Positions 47,725 through 61,581 of a stretch of DNA of 64,000 bases are shown piece after piece. The stretch lies in NCBI RefSeq assembly GCF_905220365.1, contig NC_061124.1, positions 5,024,501 to 5,088,500 of the forward strand. Reading direction: 5' to 3'. Position numbers and translations under genes: made by a program. The notes beneath the pieces were generated by a model. That model did not search any database. It saw nothing but the letters and a program-made list of their open reading frames with translations, and was not told where the DNA came from. Within the stretch, counting starts at the first letter, position 1; every line of letters begins with the position of its first letter. The DNA is from Vanessa cardui. Its lineage: Eukaryota; Arthropoda; Insecta; Lepidoptera; Nymphalidae.

Positions 47725-50236
47725 ACAATAAATACAAGTACTTGTTATACTTTGAAGTTAAGATGTCTAGAATTTTCATTATCTTTATAACATAACAGCA
47801 ACACAGTGGTTGTAAAAAAAGCAATATGTACTGTGTAACAGTTACAGCAAGCCGTGAGTGTGATATGTGAAACCGTAATAAAATCGTGTAATGCGTTATA
47901 TGAAAAATCTCTTTGTTTTTACGGCTGTCAATCAGAATAAACTTTCTTTTATATTAAAAGTCATAACTTATTTTTGTGAGTGTTTTTTAGACGAGTTTTT
48001 TATAATTATATTCTGTGAACTGGGTTTTCCCATTATGAGATATCTTGTGGCTTAAACCGAAATGAATTTCAGGAATGTGCTTCACAACGATGTATTAATG
48101 AATATATGTTGAATATGACGGTTATATAAAATAGTGCACAAGTATAGTAAGACACAAATTAGATGTAATCGGAAATGCAATGGAATGAAAATAAAACCAA
48201 TTACTGCCGATTTACACAACCAGAAAATAGAAATCTCACTATCGCGCCATTCGACGCTATTCGTCGCTATAGTTTCACGCGTCAGAGAAAGCAAGTGCAT
48301 GTAAATTGACGTGTCAAATTGACGAATATATTAGGTCATATGATATTACGTTTGTGCAAAGATCATATTCGCGTGAAAAATAAATATTGATAATTTGGGA
48401 TAGCGTACTTAATTCGGATGTGATCGGTTTTACGAATTTTGTCGATGCGACATCTAAGTTGTGTCGTACTATATGTGCGCAAACCCAAATGCCCCGTTCA
48501 TTCCAATTATATAATCCAAAATGGGCATTACCGCACGACCGAAAAGAGTTCAGGCGCAGGCCAATGAGGGACTTTACGTACTTTATGATGACCAGGAGTG
48601 TAATAATTGCTATTTTATTTAGAATTTCTTGAGTAGTAAACCCAGAAACTTTTTTGCATCGGGTATGATCCCGGGTACCTGTGATTTGCAATTATTTGTT
48701 ACTGTTCTTGTAATCGACTTTTTTGAGACTATTTGGCAAAAAATTGGTTCATATAATTATTTTTAATAACTAGAAACCATTAAAAATATATCATTAGAAA
48801 GAAAAACTTAAATTTAAAGTCAGCAGCCACAGAATTGTGGAGCTAAGTTGAGCTATATGCTCTGCATTATTTGTGATCCTTAATTTTGGTGCTTGAATAT
48901 GTAAAGTCAGAGTAAAAAAACCTTTGTCAGTTTTAAATTTAATTCCTCTATCAAGTCTTAAAATCTTGTACCTTTTGAATCTAAACATCAAATCATTGCG
49001 ACGCAATATGTCATTCTCGATCGGTAAAGCAGATTATCGCTTATACTGAGTACCCGAAAATAGATCTTAAGGTGACGAATCTTTTCTTACCCCGGCTGTT
49101 CTGGAAAGAAGAATCGAGATCGATTTTCCGAATAGAATATTAATTACAAAAAAAAAAAAATCGTGCAAAGGTACTGAAAATATACGTTGTCTACTATTTA
49201 ATTAATAGTTCCGTAAGACACGTTTATAGGTTATAAATGACTGTGCCAATATCGTGTTATCATTTATGAGGTATAAAATTGGCTCTTAAATAAATAGATT
49301 GACTGCGACAAAATTTATGCACTTACGATCTAGTTTTAAATATTCATATATCACATTTTTTTTATTGTGTAATAACTTTATTTATCCAGTACAAAATTGT
49401 CACTTGACATTTAATATTGAATAAAATGTACGTTTGGTGTATTGTCAATAATAAATCACCAAATATCGTTGTAAAGAGAAAGTACGATGACCTTTTGTTA
49501 ATAGTCAATATATGGTTTGTAGGCGAGCTACGTCTCGGAAAGCTGGAAACGGGTTCGACCCTTTCATTTGCATGACTTAATTGAAGTTTATACCGATTGA
49601 CTGCGTATGCTAAATGAGGGGTGTACATGTCTAGCGATGTATTTATAAGTAAAAAATACTCTTTCAAAAGATAAAAGTACAAATATTTTTTAATATTGAT
49701 AAAGAGAATAATAAATAACTAAATATTGAATTTGGTTACTCGGATGATGTGCTAAAACTTGGCGACGTTCTTTTTATATATTGATAAAGAGATCAGTTGT
49801 TTTAGATTTTTAAATTAACTTTTTTTTATTAACAAAATCTATCAGTTTAACACCACCTTCAAACGGAACTAAAAGTATTTGAGTGTAGAATAAATGTTTG
49901 GCACTCAACTAGACGAAATTTGAGCTCAGCTCTATAGGCTCTATAGTATAGGCTATAAAATGAATAAAAGTGAATAAATACTTTAGTTAAAGTTTACACG
50001 CGAATATCTAAAACTAACATCACTCAAATGGCAGATATTCTACAGGGTTTTGTCATGGCTGATAGGAATGTATCAAATTATTAAAATGTCCTATAATTGT
50101 CTATGTCTAAATCCCATTGTCTTTGATTAATGTCTTTTATATTTGACAGCACGTCAGAAGGGTATGTCGGAGAAGGGTTGTATGCCAGAGGACTTGGTTA
50201 TAATAATTCTACTAATGAATTATTACTACTATTCTT
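47725..50236. other. Intergenic, no gene seen
   Basis: No protein-like frame or repeat that I can name. A small GC-richer patch at about 48240-48300 has no supported meaning. Confidence 0.4.
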
Positions 50237-50475
50237 ATAAATTGACGATCTCCATGGTCGAGTGGTGTGTACACCGGTTTTCATGGGCACCCTACTCCGA
50301 GGTCCCGGGATCGATTCCCGGCCGAGTCGATGTAGATTATCATTAGTTTTCTAAGTTGTCTTGGGTCTGGGTGTTTGTGGTATCGTCGTTACTTCTGATT
50401 TCCCATTACACAAGTGCTTTGGCTACTTACATTGGGATTAGAGTAATGTATGTGATGTTGTCTCATATTTATTTA
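50237..50475 (+). repeat. tRNA-derived SINE, copy 2, with intact pol III boxes
   Basis: A box TGGTCGAGTGG (50255-50265) and B box GATCGATTC (50309-50317) both match the consensus. The body shares GTCTGGGTGTTTGTGGTA and ACATTGGGATTAGA with copy 1 at 10640-10850. It is distinct from the Metulj family. Confidence 0.75.
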
Positions 50476-51354
50476 TTTGTTAATATAAGATCAATGCTAT
50501 TAACTTAAAAAAAAAATAGTGTACACATAGTTTAATTAGTAGTTAAACAAGTTAATAATTATGATCATAATAATACATTTTCTATAAAAAATTATCACAA
50601 TGTTTCATAAAAAATATGTTTTATTATAAAATTTCCCTTACAACATAATTTAACATTATAACAACAAACAAAAATCTTACATGTAATTTTAAAAAATACA
50701 AAAAAATTTTTTATAAGCCCGCTCTTTGAAGTTCACAAAAAAGTTAGTTCAATAAATTAAGACCGCTTATTAAAGGCAATATGAATTAATTATTGATTAC
50801 TATTCAACTGAATATCACTACATATTTATTATTTCCAGTTAGACGAACAGAATTACACTTTGATCATATGTATGGTCGGCATGAGCAGGTTTAAGACGTC
50901 ACGTTAACGTCAGCTCGTTTACCTGCCTATTGAAGCCATTTAATTTATTTCTATTGTAATTATAAATATATGTGTTTATCCATCAGCCTTTTAAATTTTC
51001 GTTGAAACACGTTATTAAACGGCATACGACTTAGTTCGTGCAACAAAATCCGAATTTGACATCAAATTGACACGGTATTCACAATGGACTTGTCAAAAGT
51101 TAGCGTTTTGCAATTGGTGCATCGTAGTTCAAGAACTGGTAGTAGTGCAGATAGTATAACTGAGCTATTAGAAAATAGATTTTGATTCTTTCCTACTACA
51201 GATTAACAATTCTTCACAAAAACATGAAAAAAAAAACGCTCATATTAACACATGAATACATGGAACTGTAGAATTAGTAGAATCGTAAAATTTGTCTCTG
51301 GTAATTTGTTACAATATTCGTATTTATTATATAGGTAGACAACTACCTTTTTTT

Positions 51355-51644
51355 GTTTTTTTTTTTATGATATATGTTGGCGGACGAGCATATGGGCCAC
51401 CTGATGGTAAGTGGTCACCATTACCCATAGACAATGAAAGAAATATTAACTATTCTTTACATTGTCAATGTTCCACCAACCTTGGGAACTAAGATGTTAT
51501 GACCCTTGTATCTGTAGTTACGCTGGCTCACTCACCCTTCAAACCGGAACATAACAATACTGAGTACTGTTATTTGGCGGTAAAAAAACTGATGAGTGGG
51601 TGGTACCTACCCAGACGGGCTTGCACAAAGCCCTACCACCAAGT
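51355..51644 (-). repeat. Short LINE-tail repeat, copy B
   Basis: A T run, then GGCGGACGAGCATATGGGCC, ACCTGATGGTAAGTGGTCAC, the GAAATATTAACTATTC block, CACCCTTCAAACCGGAACAT, and TTGCACAAAGCCCTACCACC. Nearly the same order as 57412-57692. With the T run at the low-coordinate end, the element reads on the minus strand. Confidence 0.7.
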
Positions 51645-52614
51645 GTGTACCACCTAATAATTTAATACAAATTTCAAAATAATATTGTATATATTTAAGA
51701 TTATTGAATTGTACCACTGAAGGTAGCGTTATATTATTATTTTTTCTCATCCAAAATGTCGATTCAAACGTTATAAGTGCCTACTTCACAAAAATATTAA
51801 GTTTGAATAAAATAAGTAATTTAAAAGTTCCACTGTTACATATGTAATAAATATCAGTTTGTTCCACAAAAGAAGTGGTTTTCTTCAAATGAATAGATGT
51901 CGTGTATTATGTAAAGATGTTTTGTCCTGACACGCCAGACCAAAACTTTGTGTAAACAAAGGAAAATAATTGCTCATAATTATTCCTCATGATATCATTT
52001 GATAAACATTTAATTCAAAGAAAAGGGCCTACGAAATGTTTGACTTTGTGTAAGAACAATACGTTCGAATGTGACCTACTTATAAATACAATGGACCACA
52101 TGGTGTATCTATAATCACGCAATTATAACTTCTATACCCTTCGCGCTAAGAGTCATAAACGTATACTTCTGTGGCTAAGTTTGTAATCCCGGCTTTTTGC
52201 TTCAATAGCACCATTCCGCCTTCGTTCTGCCATAACGCGCACTGGAGTGGAACGAGTCATATTTCAAGTTCCCTTCAAACAACCAGTCCAATAATATGAA
52301 AAGTGTACATTTAAGCCTTTTATGAATCGTAAAAAATGGATTGTTTTTTCTTCTTAATTTGTTTCAAATATTTGACGCCACATAAAGCAATAACTATTTA
52401 TATTAACTTTATATCTATACTCATATATTTTCTGTACGTATGTACGTCACTGAATGCCTACCTACTTTATGTGTTTTTGTGGTGCATGGATGGTTAATCT
52501 TAACCGACTACGAAAATATATTTCACTTAACACTTATATATACATACATGTAATAGCCACCTGGTTATGTTATCCCTTAAACGAAACGCTTTTCTACTTT
52601 AATAAAGAGTCTAA

Positions 52615-52715
52615 AACACCACCTCTCCCTCTCTGTCTTCAGGGGGCATCACGGGGGTCGCTTGCGCATGTTATCGTAACGATCCGAATACTGGCCTACC
52701 TAAGCGGGCCTCCAA
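52615..52715. repeat. Interspersed repeat fragment of unknown class, copy 2
   Basis: CCTCTCCCTCTCTGTCTTCA and TCGCTTGCGCATGTTATCGT resemble part of 25620-25835. Confidence 0.4.
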
Positions 52716-53014
52716 GTTAGAGACATTCACTGGTCTATGAGTATTTCCCAGCTCTATGCCTCTACGCCTCTACGCCTACAATTTTTTTTTATTTAATCCA
52801 TTGAATTTTAATTTATACCGGATGCCTGCTTTGTTTTGTTTCGTGACTACGAGCCTTGTATAAACCTAATACCTTTTTTAAACTGTGTCGTAACTATTTT
52901 CCTTTAGACGGGATTTCTAATATTTCTATTTGCTCTACAATTAATCTTTAATCTTACCTATATTAAGTGTGGGGACGACATTATTTTTATAGCATAGACG
53001 GACGGTCAAATATG

Positions 53015-53285
53015 CACATTATCGTAAATGATCCTCACTACCCAATACCCATAGAAATTGGCGCAATAAGGTTTTTACCATACTGTACTTCGTCAATGCG
53101 CCACTAAATTTGGAACTGGTACGAGTATGTTATGCCCCTTTTGCATGTAATTACATTGGATGTTGGATCATTCACCATTCAAATCGAAATACTTTGTGAT
53201 AGAATATTTGATGAGTGGATGGTATCTAAACATCTAAACTTGCTCAAAGGCCTACCACCGAATATATCATCCTATAACACGCCCT
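53015..53285 (-). repeat. Short LINE-tail repeat, strongly diverged copy
   Basis: Blocks such as CACCATTCAAATCGAAATAC, TTTGATGAGTGGATGGTATC and CTTGCTCAAAGGCCTACCAC follow the order of the better copies with many changes. Confidence 0.45.
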
Positions 53286-53732
53286 GCGTAGTTGGTTATT
53301 ACCTCTTGAAAATGACTATCGTGGGCGAAATCAGTGAAGACATCATCAAGTTAAATGAAATGTGTGTAAAATCACGTTTGATAATTAATTAGTGAATAAA
53401 TTAAAAGACGAAAAAATCGTATTACAACTAAAACATAATGAAATTGAGTTCATTGAGTTTAAATGAATTTTAATACCACTAGAAAAACACTTTGATTTCT
53501 AGGCATGTTAACTTATTTGTCATATTCGATTGCAATCTTTGCTTTTTAAATAAGTGTGCATTTTGTTTGATTTGCATACCGCTAGTACGTGTATTGATTC
53601 TCCATTAGTATTATAATCGTCATGACGTTTGTTTCCACATTTAGAATGTGTGTTTTTTTTAGATCATTACTCACTTAGTGTTTATTTTTATTGTATCAAT
53701 TAGTATTATGCATTATTATTTACAATACACAG

Positions 53733-53893
53733 AAACAGCAATAGCTTGTAAATTTCCCATTGCTGGGCTAACGCCCCCTCTCCCATTGAGAAGAATATTT
53801 GGAACATATTCCACCACGCTGTTCCAATGGGGGTTGGTGAAATGCATGTGGCAGAAATTACACACATGCAGGTTTCCTCGCGATGTTTTCATT
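53733..53893 (-). repeat. Metulj-type SINE, 3' part
   Basis: TTCCCATTGCTGGGCTAACG, TTCCACCACGCTGTTCCAAT and CATGCAGGTTTCCTCGCGAT match the 3' two-thirds of the 26727-27014 copy, same orientation. The head is missing. Confidence 0.65.
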
Positions 53894-54186
53894 CGTATTA
53901 CATGAATGAATCCTGTAATTTTCGCGATGTTCTTTGCTAAATAGTTTACCCTTTCAACTTAGTTTAAAGAATAACACTAATATGCTATAGAATAGATATA
54001 TTTTATTATAACAGAAATTCTTCCGAGTCTTTCAAGAAGGTTTCTCAAGATGAAAGCTCAGGGTTTTTTGATCCGGATTTGAAATCGTAACTTGCTTCTT
54101 ATTGTACCATTTTCAAGTGTTTGTTTTGTTTCGTTCCGTTGTTTTTTTTATTTCTGTTAGGTTTATATTTACAACATTTATTTACA

Positions 54187-54417
54187 ACTAGCTGTGCTCG
54201 CGACTTTGTACGCGTTTGAATTTAACAAAAATAAAATATTGTATCCTAAGTTACTCCCTATTATATCAGTTATCTGTCAGTGAAAGCCCCGTCAAAATCG
54301 GTGCAGCCGTTCCAGAGATAAGCCGGAACAAACAGACAGACAAAAATTGTAAAAAATGTTATATCACAATTTTTGTATGTATACACGGTACATATACCAA
54401 AATAACATAACATAACA
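54187..54417 (-). mobile_element. Helitron-like repeat, copy B
   Basis: ACTAGCTGTGCTCGCGACTT, then TGTATCCTAAGTTACTCCCT, GTGAAAGCCCCGTCAAAATC, GTTCCAGAGATAAGCCGGAA. Same family as 29842-30042 and somewhat better preserved. Confidence 0.6.
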
Positions 54418-54549
54418 TTTTTAATGTTACGAACAGACACTCTAATTTTATTATATGTATAGATATAATGATGAGTAATGTTGACATTATTTTTAAATAA
54501 TAAATTATAATAAATTTAATAATAAATAATAAATTATAATAATATAATA

Positions 54550-54590
54550 AATTGACTGGATACGCAATATCCTTGCGTATCCAGTCAATT
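54550..54590. repeat. Perfect 18-bp hairpin
   Basis: The arms AATTGACTGGATACGCAA and its exact inverse flank a TATCC loop. Confidence 0.85.
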
Positions 54591-54599
54591 CTTTTGTCT

Positions 54600-56410
54600 T
54601 ATTATGAGTTCCTACAATAGACCACATGGAATAGAATAGAACAACCTATACGTTTAACTAATAATTAATCAAACAGATTCGTATGAAATACTACTCAATT
54701 ATTCATACAAACTACATACCTACAAATGTTCATTATATACTATCAATGTATAGTAAAAGTAGGTGCATTTTTTATTATAGTACGACTTTACTTTAGTATT
54801 TACAAATTTTGATATCAAAATTTATATTTAGATCAAATCATTGTTGAGATCAACAATCAGGATATATTCAACGGAAAAAGTCACCGTAAACTAATTGAAT
54901 ATTCATTTTTTGCGCTTTAATTAGCATAGCTTGGTAACAAAAAATCTAGCAGATTGTTATATTTGGAATCTACGATAAAGTATTATATAGTTTAATTAAA
55001 ATTGGTTCTATAAAATAAATTAAAAAATATTAAACAAAATCTGTTCAGGAGGTAACTCGTATATAAATTATAAAAAGTCTTTTATTTACCAACTTCGTTT
55101 TATCACAGTAAATTTATTATAGGTAATGCGAATTGCAATAGATAGCTTGATCTGTACCTACATTTGAGGTAAGGTTCCGAATATAATTCAATATTAGTGA
55201 GTATAGTTATTGGCGGAATAAAGATTGACTTTTTTAATTCACAAAAGCTAATAAATTTTAGTAGGTTAGGTTATATCGGTTAAATTATATGTTTATTAGA
55301 TTATATATATTTTTGCATATAGTTTTTTTATATTTAAGAAGTTGGAGGAAAAATTAGCAAAAGCATAATAGGTACTAGAAAACTTCTAGTAAGTTTTTTT
55401 ATTTTGAAAAATGTTGCCAGAAAACAAAAGCCGAAAATCTTCATTAATTATAGACTCATGTTATATATTTATTGTCTCGAAAACTCTACCACCGGATTGG
55501 GAAGGATCACCCTTGACCTGGTTAAGAACTGGCGAAAGAAACATAGCGGCACTTTTGTCAATTGGATAAAAATTAAAATTAAAAAAATATAGATGTAACC
55601 AAAAAAGTATATTTGCATTATAACGACTTTCACTTTTTGAAAAAGGAATGTAAACTGAATCAACTTTCAGTTCAATGTATATTTATAAACAATCCTTATA
55701 AGAATAAGAAGATATAAAATAATTATTAACTTTTAATATAATAGGTAATGTCTTTAAATTTAAAAGAAAAACTAAAATTGTTCATCAATTGGACATTATT
55801 ACCTACAGATTTAATTACTTTAAAAAGCCGTACATTATTTAATGTAATCGTATATGTAATTCTACGTGTAAATAATGATACTGTCTGAGTATTAACAAGA
55901 TATAAGATTAGTGTAGTTCAGACTTCTAATGAGAGTGGAAACTTAGTTCCGTCGCTAAGTTTGTTCCACTTACACTCTCTGTACTGTTTGGATGAATATA
56001 CAGACGAATGATTTCCTTTGTTGTGTATAATTGTACATATATATGAGTTTAATTGTGCACACGGTAAATTTGTTTTCGGTGTTGACTTAGCTAGCACCAC
56101 AACACGACTGTAACTGTTTAATTGATTAATATCGTATGTTGTATACACAATACAAATGTAATATATTGTATTTACATGAATATATTATGTGATAGAAATT
56201 CAGAAAAAATGCAATTAGATGTGGTTATAAAACAAAACTATGATGCTGATAAGAATAATGGAAATCTCAGACGACTAGATTGGATAAAGGAAGTAGAATA
56301 AACTTAAAAATTATAAACCCAGCATGACGAAAAGTAAACTATTATTCTACTAAACTATCTATTTTTTACCTCATGAGGACTGAATTAACAAACTGACTGT
56401 TATATTATAT
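54600..56410. other. Intergenic, no gene seen
   Basis: Very AT-rich, with no supportable feature. Confidence 0.45.
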
Positions 56411-56636
56411 ACTAGCTCAGGAGTATGAAAAATAATTGTACCAAGTTTCATTAAAATCTGTCCAGTAGTTTTTGTTTCTATAACGGTTATACGGACAGAT
56501 AGACAGACAGACAAAAAAATTACTGATTGCATTTTTGTCATCAGTATCGACCCCATTTCAACCTCTGATAGTTATTTTGGAAAAATATTTCATGTACAGA
56601 ATTGACCTCCCTACAGATTTATTATAAGTATAGATT
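56411..56636 (-). mobile_element. Helitron-like repeat
   Basis: ACTAGCTCAGGAG, CAAGTTTCATTAAAATCTGT, a CAGACAGACAGAC run, and at the far end TTATTATAAGTATAGAT, which reversed is the typical AT-rich 5' start. Ends approximate. Confidence 0.45.
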
Positions 56637-57411
56637 TCAAACTGAAGTAGACAAATCAAACACTACCACCGAAGAGAAAATACCTTCACCTGAGAAGTCT
56701 GAGACTTTTTTGTGACAATTTCATAATTTACATATATTTAATATGAATATTTGAAAAGCCGGGAGAAGATTGTTTAATTCATAACTTGCGCTACAATCAG
56801 AAATAGCTATATGGAGTTAGGTATACAGGTCTAGAATATGATACGGGATTTATGATAAAAAGGTATTGTTGTAATGTCAGTGTTATAATGAATATTAGTG
56901 GTTCGCGTAGTTCTTTTTAACCCCAATAGGCCAATTTGCACAGTTAGCAAAATATTTAGAATAATAATTGAAATTACGTTTTAGAAAAATATATAAATCG
57001 CTTATAAATCCGTATGTATTACCATTGGTTATTAAAATGATGAACGAATATCGACGAAACGACAGAAGTAGAAATCAGGGATATGGAAATGGAATGTATT
57101 ATAAAAAGGTTTTTTGTGCTCCATCGACTCATTTTCCTTGACGCCGTCAAAAAGCTCGTACGAGTTCATCAATCTTTTTGAACGTTTTCAGCTTAATCTC
57201 ATCGGATCGTGGAATCGTGTCTCTGGTCGCATCGACGGATTTCTGATGACGATTTTATCGCTTTATGTAATTGACAACTCAAACTAGATTCAGAACATTG
57301 TCTAGTTTCTATGGACATTACTATACTACACTTGGTGTTCATGTTATAGTAAAATTAAAATCTAAATTACTTCAATGAAATCACATAATGTGACGGTTAA
57401 ATTTTTTTATG

Positions 57412-57692
57412 TTATAGATTGGCGTACGAGCATATGGGCCATCTGATGGTAAGTGGTCACCATCACCCATAGACAATGACGCTGTAAGAAATATTAACTA
57501 TTCCTTACATCGTCAATGTGCCACCAACCTTGGGAGCTAAGATGTTATGTCCCTTGTGCCTGTAGTTACACAGGCGCACTCACCCTTCAAACCGGAACAC
57601 AACAATAGTGAGTACTGCTATTTGGCGGTAGAATAACTGATGAGTGGGTGGTACCTACCTAGATGAGCTTGCACAAAGCCCTACCACCAAGT
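57412..57692 (-). repeat. Short LINE-tail repeat, copy A (best preserved)
   Basis: T run, then GAGCATATGGGCCATCTGAT, GGTAAGTGGTCACCATCACC, CATAGACAATGACGCTGTAA, CGTCAATGTGCCACCAACCT, TTTGGCGGTAGAATAACTGA and GCTTGCACAAAGCCCTACCA. About 280 bp, no coding frame. Confidence 0.75.
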
Positions 57693-57699
57693 GATATGT

Positions 57700-59365
57700 T
57701 TTCATAATGAAAATATAAATGATATTATTAATTAATATATTGGTTAATATAATTTATTCTCAAACAATTGATAAATCATTAAATATTCGAAGGCTTACAT
57801 AATAAACTTATTACGAAAACAAAGGCCTGTTTTGAAAAAATAATTTGTCTACTAAGTAAATACGCATGTACTATATTTCTTTTTATAAGATTCTAGGTGC
57901 ATGTATGGCTGTAATCATATTTATTTAAGCAACTCACATCACTTAGCCTTATCCCGGAAAGGCGTAAACGGGTCAAAAGCTTTTAGTTCAAGTAACTCAA
58001 TAAACGAATCATAATTTTTTCTAATATTTTTGGGTCAAAAAGAAAACTACTATATGTGTTGTGCGTTTTTAGTAGAATTTAAATGTATTTTTTTTTATTC
58101 TATTTAACTATCACAATGCGAAAGATCCTGTTTGCAGACATTCGACGCAAATAGGTCCCACATGAAAACATGTAAGAATTTCTAGGAATTTTTTCATACA
58201 TTCAACTGTAAACCGGCAGACGTCCTTGCTAGTGGTACTTTTGAATGAATATTAATATTTACGTATGTAATATTTTTTTCCTGTGTTAGAATCTTATTGC
58301 ATAATATTACACATTAATCTCATACTATCGATAATATACTTTTATCAGAATAAGTATAGGTACTTTTTCAATAAAAATGAATTAAAAGAACAATAAATAA
58401 CGTAAGTATATTACATTTTAATAAAAAATCAAATATCTTAACTGTTAAAATAACTTAACCGTAATTTGTAAAAGTATTTTAGTCGTAACTATTTTATCTT
58501 AAATTATTTAAAATATCTGGAACGAAGAGTATCGCGTAAAATATGAATATTATTTTATCATCGACTTTTACCTAGTATAAAGGTTGGTACTAATAAAGAT
58601 AAGGCTTTACACCGTCAGCTCAAATCACTAACCCGTGTCGAGCCTTACATGTTAAATTCTATCGTCAGTTCATATCGTACTTTGGTAATATTTTTCTATG
58701 CATATAACAATATTGGAGTGTCTGTTAGTAATGTTTAAATAACCGCCTTTTACTAAATGCTTGTGAATATACGGTAAATATAATGTTTTTTTTTTTCTAA
58801 ATTTTGTCTGTCTATCTGTTTGTTCCTGAAAACTGTATTTAAAAAAAAAAACAGTACTTGTTTTCCAAAAATGCGTAGGTAAATCTTTTATATTTAAAGA
58901 CCGAATATTATGCAAAGCAATAAATTTTAATTTAATATAATAAATTAAATATTACAAGATGTATTTTTTACTTGACGCTCAAAACACCCTGTGTATTATT
59001 GCTTAGATGCTTATATAATTCTTACGAATACTTTATTTATGTTAGGGATATCGATAACGTCTCGAAATTATAAAAATAATAATACTTTAATGATACGCCT
59101 ACATACATATATTCGTAATTATCAAAAAAATATCACTTAAAAACAACAAGTTATACTTGGTCTGTATTTTGATCTAATATTTATTTGAAGAGAATTTCGC
59201 GTTATCTTAACTTCGTAACTTCGTTTAACGCACAACGACGTACATATAAGAGCAGCTTATACAAAACTTTTGCAAGTATTTAAATTATAAGGATTATTAA
59301 AAAAAGGTCGTATTGTATCTAAGTGTTAGTTTTAAAACCTTATTTGGTTCCAATATTTCATACAT
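57700..59365. other. Intergenic, no gene seen
   Basis: AT-rich, with no supportable gene or repeat. Confidence 0.45.
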
Positions 59366-59367
59366 TT

Positions 59368-59551
59368 CAATTCGCGGACGAGCAAAAGGACCATTTGATG
59401 GTAAGTGTTCATCATCGCCCACAGAGAATGGCGTTGTAAGAAATATTAACCATTCCTTATATCACCAATTCACTACATATCTTGGGAACTAAGTCCCATA
59501 TGCTTGTATTTACACTGGCTCACTCACCCACAAACCGGAACACAACAGTAT
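59368..59551 (-). repeat. Short LINE-tail repeat, truncated copy
   Basis: TTCGCGGACGAGCAAAAGGA, GATGGTAAGTGTTCATCATC, AGAAATATTAACCATTCCTT and CACAAACCGGAACACAACAG match copy A; the outer half is missing. Confidence 0.6.
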
Positions 59552-61110
59552 TATTATATATATTATAATATTTTCCATTGATATCCGCCTGATGCTGGAT
59601 TAGTATTTTGCTGAACCCGCAAAAAGCATATTCACTTATCTTGTAATTAAAAATTAACTTCATTGTTCTTTTTGTTTTGATCGGGGATTGATGATAATGA
59701 ACGAAAATCAATTTATATTAAATTCCGTGTGTAAAATCTCATGTTTACTCAGAAATTTTAATTTATTCACAATTATTCAAATGTCCTAAAGCTCCTTTAT
59801 TTATGCGTAAAATTTTATTATGCAAAATCCGTTTAAAATATGACATCAGACGTAGGCCAAATTGCGACTTTGTTCTTCCGCTCCTTAAACCACTAATCCT
59901 TATAAAAAATAAATAAAAAACATATTCAATTTTAAACTTTTTTATTAATAATAACATTTAGTGTTTTGTTTCATTCATTGTACAAACTGTCTAAAGAATT
60001 TATGTGAATTAAATACGTCTTTCAATTAAGAAAGAATTTTACAATAAACAATAGTTTGCATGTTTTTATTTGTTAAGGTTAAGACAGCGCAAAAATATTT
60101 TTTTTTACCTACAATATGTTCACCTCCCAAGCTGAACAATTTGGTTTTCAGACACGGCCTCACAGCACTGGTAATAGAGCTAACCTGCGCTAGGAGTCCT
60201 CGTTCTTGTCAAAGAAACCCAGTACCTAGGCATAGCTACAAAATATAGACACATAAAACCATAAATATATTTAGATCAAATTAAATCGCATACCACATAT
60301 GTATGTGTGGGTAAAATAAGTGTATACAACAGTTTTCAACCTTTTTCATTTTAATATGGTTATAAGACTATCGTTTTTACTGTAATCAAGTTTTAAGCAG
60401 TAATTATGATTTTATTACATTTTATTTTACAGCCACGATGAGACTTATGGATAACTTATAGGCTCATAGGTAGCCTGCGGGCTATATTGGTATCAACTAG
60501 TTTTAACGCGAACGGTTTTCGAAAAGGGCATAATATTAGAGTTTGCTTTTCCACCCTCTATCATATGGTAATATCGCTAGGTTTTATGAAACTTTGTAAT
60601 AGAGAACTTTTTATTTATTTCCTCGTTGAAAGATCTGCCAAGTTATGAGACTTATTACAAAAAAGTATTATTTCGATGTTATTGTAAAAAATAAATGAGG
60701 GCTATTTCCAGTGTTATTTATTTTTAATGTAGTTATTTCTGAAGTAATATATTGTTTCTGTGTGCGTGCTACGTAAAGCATGAATAATAGAACGAACGTT
60801 TGGATATGTGTACATACCTAGTTTAATTTCATAAATAATAGTGATTAACGTGTTCTTGTCAGTTTGATGTTAGTTTAAATATGGTTCTTGTTAAGTAAAA
60901 TATCGTTTTAAATGAAGTATTTACCTCAATTCAATGATATTAATAGCGCCATAATTAATTTTCAAATTTAATAATATTACAGTTTTTTCCTATTGTTGTC
61001 GTAGCAAGCAATAGTGTTTTAATAATATGTTTGTAAGAATGACCAATGTAGGTATCTCTTTAGATAACTTTCATAGCGGATTCCTATTCGTATTTACTTT
61101 AAGCTAATAA
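59552..61110. other. Intergenic, no gene seen
   Basis: No protein-like frame or nameable repeat. Confidence 0.4.
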
Positions 61111-61175
61111 CAGGGCCGGATTTAGTGATCTGGAGACCCTGGGGCAACAAAGCCGCAGAGGCCCCTACGATTTCT
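61111..61175 (+). mobile_element. hAT-like terminal fragment
   Basis: CAGGGCCGGATTTAG followed by GGAGACCCTGGGGCAACAAA and GAGGCCCCTACGATTT is typical of one end of hAT-type elements. No partner end is found. Confidence 0.4.
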
Positions 61176-61581
61176 GCCCTTTAATCAGATATGACGTTTT
61201 TTTTTCTTGTCTTTAGAATTGTATTTAATTAACAAATATATTGCGTAACAATATTTGTCATATATTTATATGTTTAACTACGTATGAATATATATATACA
61301 CATCAACACCGTCTAGGAATATTTTGTATAAAATTCTTAAGCTCAAAAATCATTTCCAGTTTTAAAATCTTTTGATGAAAGACTATTTTGTAAACCTTCT
61401 TGGACAATTCTAAATTTGAATTTGAAAAAAATAAATAAAAATAAAATTTTTACGCGACATAATGGTAGCGATGGCCGAAGGTTTCGTGTACCTACCGTCA
61501 TATTAAGATATTTTTTTGTGTCCAATTTAAGTTTTATAACAAGTTATCGATTAATTTCGAGTTAAACCTATTGTGTGCATC

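Noticed and set aside
48387..48691. Overlapping open frames of 80-125 codons on both strands
   Set aside because: No recognisable domain, splice context or repeat family; probably chance.
53132..53392. 86-residue plus-strand open frame
   Set aside because: It lies in a diverged copy of the short LINE-tail repeat, with no protein resemblance.
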